Shown: positions 61,171-64,000 of the stretch, piece after piece | Layout of the letters: every line of letters starts with the position of its first letter | Position numbering within the stretch: position 1 is the first letter of the stretch | DNA from: Chitinophaga filiformis | GTDB taxonomy: Bacteria > Bacteroidota > Bacteroidia > Chitinophagales > Chitinophagaceae | Reading direction: 5' to 3' | Length of the DNA: 64,000 nucleotides | NCBI RefSeq assembly: GCF_023100805.1 | Contig: NZ_CP095855.1 | Location: 6,427,001 to 6,491,000 of the forward strand | Position numbers and translations under genes: made by a program | The notes under the pieces: generated by a model | The model's database searches: none | The model's input: only the letters and a program-made list of their open reading frames with translations | What the model was told of the DNA's origin: nothing

Positions 61171-61352
61171 ATTATAAGTCCGATTTATATGGTTAAACAG
61201 CTTTACATAGTTTGAGGAAGAAAGGCATACGACGTCCTACAAGATGTGTAAAATTACCCATAACTGTTACACAGCATACCATGCTCATTTACGTGGCATA
61301 GTTTATGTTTTTAAGGAGAATAAATCATTTTTCATTTAAAAAGCTCCAGATT

Positions 61353-62060
61353 ATGACACCTCTGAATTATGCCAGCAAGGGTCTGTTAACCATTTTAGCC
61401 CTGACAGGAATGTTTACCTTTTCATCATGCAGCAAAGACGATGATGATACAACTGTTGATCCAGACGCAACTGTAAAAATTGTAAATGCATTGCCTGATG
61501 CAGGTAGTGTAAATGTATTCAACGGAACAAGCAAACTGAATTCCTCCGCCATCGCCTATGGTGAATCTACCGGTTATATGAATGTAAAAAAGGGAGATGC
61601 TACCTTTGATTTTAAGGCGGCGGTATCGGGTAACACGGTATTGTCTGCACCGGTAAAATTTGAAAAAGGAAAAACCTATTCCCTGTTCGCTGCCGGTGAA
61701 ACAAATGGCAACACAACGGTAGGTATTCTCACAGAAGACGATCTTGGCGCACCGGCATCCGGCATGGCAGGCATCCGCTTTGTACATGCGGGAAGCGATG
61801 CACCGGCGGTTAATTTCCTGGCGAACGACAGCCTGCTGCAAGGTAGTATTGCATACAAATCAGCTACCGGATTTAAACAGCTGGCTCCAGGTACTTACAC
61901 CATCAGGCTGAATAACGCTACTAACGGAGAAACTGTCATCACCCGCTCCAGTGTGGTGCTGAGTGCAGGCAAGCTTTATACCGTGGTGGCGCAGGGATTG
62001 ACAAACGCAACACCTGTAATAGAGCAGCCGTTTGCATTGAACATCATGGCTAATAACTAG
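61353..62060 (+). CDS. DUF4397 lipoprotein
   Basis: A 235-aa lipoprotein. The signal ends in the lipobox FTFSSC with an acidic spacer SKDDDD after it. Two DUF4397 beta-sandwich repeats follow: ATVKIVNALPDAGSVNVFNG..., with KTYSLFAAGE, and GIRFVHAGSDAPAVNFLAND..., with LYTVVAQG. The family binds or covers the cell surface in Bacteroidota and Firmicutes, without known biochemistry. ATG 61353 is chosen over ATG 61305, which would put 16 extra residues before the signal. Confidence 0.9.
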   Translation: MTPLNYASKGLLTILALTGMFTFSSCSKDDDDTTVDPDATVKIVNALPDAGSVNVFNGTSKLNSSAIAYGESTGYMNVKKGDATFDFKAAVSGNTVLSAPVKFEKGKTYSLFAAGETNGNTTVGILTEDDLGAPASGMAGIRFVHAGSDAPAVNFLANDSLLQGSIAYKSATGFKQLAPGTYTIRLNNATNGETVITRSSVVLSAGKLYTVVAQGLTNATPVIEQPFALNIMANN

Positions 62061-62096
62061 CAGTAAGTATTAATCATACACACCTGTATAAAAAAC

Positions 62097-62131
62097 GGAA
62101 CCCGCCTCATTGCTGAGACGGGTTCCCTTTT
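62097..62131. terminator. Bidirectional terminator between lipoprotein genes
   Basis: GGAACCCG..CTCA (62097-62109) pairs with TGAG..CGGGTTCC (62114-62126) around loop TTGC with one mismatch. An A-run precedes it and CTTTTTT follows. Confidence 0.9.
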
Positions 62132-62146
62132 TTATGTAAGTAAATT

Positions 62147-62911
62147 TTACCAGCTTAACTGGAAATTGCTGCCACCACTAACAGTGAATACAGCTTTCTT
62201 GTTGCCCTGGAATGTGATAGTACCTTCATATTTGAAAACGTTACCCTTTGAATCTGCACCAGTGATCTTCACAGTAGCAGAACCAGAAACGATTTCATGA
62301 GTCTCTTTGCTGACTTTAATATTAACAGACTCGTAGTGAACTGCACTGGTGAAAGAAGGCAGATCTGTTGTTTTGGATACAAACTTACCGGCACGGTCAA
62401 AGGTCTGACTAAGTTCCCAGGCGGTGCTGTTGCTACTTAAACCTCCCAGTTTATAGCTTGCAGTAGAGCTGTCAGTAGTTTTAAACTTGTCAGTCTCAAA
62501 CATGGTATTACCCTTGAAATTAAATGTGAACAGGGTTGGTACATCACTGGTACAGGCGAGTGAATATAACCAGCTCAGTTTGTAGTTGAAGGTAACTCCG
62601 TTTGCGGTACCGTCATGGCTAATGCTGCCATCGGTTTGTTTACCACAAAAATCACTCAGCTTACCGCCTGCTTGCCTTGCTTCCATTGCGGCGACCAAAA
62701 CAGTCGTCTGGTTTACCTGTTCAACGATACCCCCTTGGTTAATAACAGTCTGTGATACTACAGAAGCTGCCTGTTCCTGCGTTACGCCGGAATTCTGTTT
62801 GGTGTCATCATCTTTCGAACAGGAAGTGATTCCAAAGGAAATTCCTGCAGCCACAACGAGCAATAACAGCGTAGCTTTGCTACCAGCAAAGGAGAGACGT
62901 GGTCTTCTCAT
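62147..62911 (-). CDS. Lipoprotein of unknown function
   Basis: A 254-aa lipoprotein (signal LLLLVVAAGISFGITSC with acidic SKDDD after the cysteine). The mature part starts with a helix (QEQAASVVSQTVINQGGIVEQVNQ) and continues in beta-strands (FNYKLSWLYSLACTSDVPTLF, SYKLGGLSSNSTAWEL, KAVFTVSGGSNFQLSW). Two cysteines (DFCGK and LACTS) could form a disulfide. It faces the DUF4397 gene across a shared terminator. No family recognised. Confidence 0.75.
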   Translation of the reverse strand: MRRPRLSFAGSKATLLLLVVAAGISFGITSCSKDDDTKQNSGVTQEQAASVVSQTVINQGGIVEQVNQTTVLVAAMEARQAGGKLSDFCGKQTDGSISHDGTANGVTFNYKLSWLYSLACTSDVPTLFTFNFKGNTMFETDKFKTTDSSTASYKLGGLSSNSTAWELSQTFDRAGKFVSKTTDLPSFTSAVHYESVNIKVSKETHEIVSGSATVKITGADSKGNVFKYEGTITFQGNKKAVFTVSGGSNFQLSW

Positions 62912-63291
62912 AGAATAGAGATTTTAATTGATTTGTGATATAATTGAATTAATGCTTACGAACTTACATGACTTATTTACTTCCCTTTATCCCCGTAAAT
63001 GTATATTAATATAACTACAATTCATAATATAACGAGGGAATTAACAATTGTATTGTACGCACACTTTTACTTATTTCACAACTTATTGCTATACAATCAC
63101 AAAAAAACAACTCACGATGAGAATGATCTGCCCTGCCGGGATTTCATGACTTATAAAACGGATTTTAGCAGCTTATAGTATGTGCTCGCCATTACATGAT
63201 ATAAAGGTAGCTGTATGCTTCATTATTATTCTCTCTTTCCCGGCGAAGCTGCAAATTTGAAGGGTGAAACGAACAGGATTACTATTTCACC
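62912..63291. other. Gene-free AT-rich spacer
   Basis: Holds the promoter of the minus-strand lipoprotein gene; nothing else is recognised. A 60-residue plus frame at 63215-63397 overlaps the response-regulator gene on the other strand and is rejected. Confidence 0.4.
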
Positions 63292-64000
63292 TCATATATT
63301 CATCCATTCCTTAAACTCAGGCACCCTCGCCTTACTGATAAGGATCTGCTCTTTTGCAGGCGGATTCACTTTTAACAACAGGCGACCGTTAAAATAGAAT
63401 TCTACTTCCTGTATGGCTGGCCTTTGTACGATGAACTGACGGTTTGCCCGAAAGAAAGATGCCGGGTCCAGTTGTTGTTGCAATTGCTCGAGTGTAAACT
63501 CTATGACAAACTGCCTGTTATCCATTGTACCCGCGTATACCAGTTCATTGGCAGTATAGAACCAGGAGATCTGCGCAGCAGGCAGTGGAATCAGTTTATC
63601 CCGCAGGTGTACCAGGAAAGACTGCTTATAAGAGGCAGGGTATTCTTTCATACCGGCAGCCATTTTCAGCAATGTCTCATATCCATTGGTACTGTTCAGC
63701 GGTTGTCTCAGGCGCTTAAATTTTGTTATCGCAGCTCTCAGGTCATCCACATCAAACGGTTTCAGGATATAGTCAATACCATTAGCCTTAAATGCCTGTA
63801 AAGCATAATCATCATAAGCGGTAATAAATATCACCGGCAGGCTAAGATCTATTTGTGTGAAAATGTCAAAAGACAGCCCGTCACTCAGGCGGATATCCAT
63901 GAATAACAGGTCACAGGCATGCATATTCCTTTGCAACCATTCCACCGATTCTGCTACACCTCCCAGGATGGCTGGTACTTCATACTCCGGCTCAATATCC
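63292..64000 (-). CDS. LytTR-family response regulator, truncated by window end
   Basis: Two-component response regulator with an N-terminal receiver and a C-terminal LytTR DNA-binding domain. The frame stays open to the right edge (reading D-I-E-P-E-Y-E-V-P-A-I-L before the GTG at 63945), so about the first 15-20 residues lie outside. The phospho-acceptor region DLLFMDIRLSDG, the TAYDDYALQAFKANGIDYILKP segment (conserved T and K) and the LytTR part FLVHLRDKLIPLPAAQISWF, FFRANRQFIVQRPAIQEV, ILISKARVPEFKEWM are all present. Its sensor kinase probably lies to the right. Confidence 0.93.
   Translation of the reverse strand, partial: DIEPEYEVPAILGGVAESVEWLQRNMHACDLLFMDIRLSDGLSFDIFTQIDLSLPVIFITAYDDYALQAFKANGIDYILKPFDVDDLRAAITKFKRLRQPLNSTNGYETLLKMAAGMKEYPASYKQSFLVHLRDKLIPLPAAQISWFYTANELVYAGTMDNRQFVIEFTLEQLQQQLDPASFFRANRQFIVQRPAIQEVEFYFNGRLLLKVNPPAKEQILISKARVPEFKEWMNI

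Noticed and set aside
1..64000. tRNA, rRNA, IS element or prophage
   Set aside because: No tRNA cloverleaf, rRNA-like sequence, transposase or phage structural gene was recognised on either strand by eye; a tRNAscan or IS search was not possible.

Overview
The window comes from a Bacteroidota chromosome, most likely a Chitinophaga-like member of the Chitinophagaceae. The basis is a type B type-IX-secretion C-terminal domain (gliding-associated protein at 36666-38243), a GH97 glucosidase, families largely confined to this phylum (DUF3570, DUF4266, DUF6520-like, DUF3817), several TAnnTTTG -7 promoter boxes, and starts without strong Shine-Dalgarno sequences. The genus is an inference. I see no rRNA, tRNA, CRISPR array, transposase or prophage module. 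The first and last genes are cut by the window edges.

Layout. 1-5.4 kb: a tripartite drug exporter (TolC, HlyD/EmrA, MFS/EmrB), a DoxX protein and a MarR-GNAT fusion regulator with an overlapping palindromic operator. 5.9-9.0 kb: a saccharopine-dehydrogenase-like oxidoreductase, then a minus-strand cassette of MauE-like membrane protein, anchored propeller-like protein and tiny Cys-containing exported protein. 9.4-12.2 kb: a thioredoxin / ApbE / DUF4266 / DUF3570 operon. 12.5-16.8 kb: two alpha-glucosidases (GH97, GH13) flanking a DUF3175 gene. 16.9-20.2 kb: GNAT, universal stress protein, DoxX, PAP2 phosphatase and an unknown. 20.2-20.9 kb: a non-coding stretch with a 126-bp near-perfect palindrome. 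20.9-25.4 kb: a nitric-oxide stress island of truncated haemoglobin, Rrf2/NsrR-like regulator, di-iron repair protein Ric and quinol-type NO reductase, with a shared operator.

25.7-34.4 kb: RsgA, small enzymes and regulators, a P-loop kinase overlapping a Thg1-like 3'-5' polymerase (a candidate RNA-repair pair) and a CPA1 antiporter. 34.5-42.8 kb: M3 peptidase, a T9SS surface protein, GNAT, a lipoprotein and a YfhO membrane protein. 43.2-44.1 kb: an overlapping two-gene unit, an unknown protein plus a HEPN-like protein, the best candidate here for an undescribed system. 44.3-50.8 kb: Crp/Fnr regulator, a 61-bp tandem repeat, imelysin/cytochrome c peroxidase fusion coupled to a purple acid phosphatase, exonuclease and DusB. 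50.9-64 kb: a possible ncRNA, an 82-bp repeat, porin, Sufu-domain protein, DEAD-box helicase, DUF481 protein, App1-like phosphatase, lipid kinase, a large secreted esterase, two lipoproteins and a truncated LytTR response regulator.

The clearest functional circuits are the NO-detoxification regulon (21.3-25.4 kb), the exporter with its MarR-type regulator (0-5.4 kb) and the alpha-glucan hydrolases (12.5-16.8 kb). Intergenic spacers carry at least three different degenerate tandem repeats (about 57, 61 and 82 bp units) that look lineage-specific.
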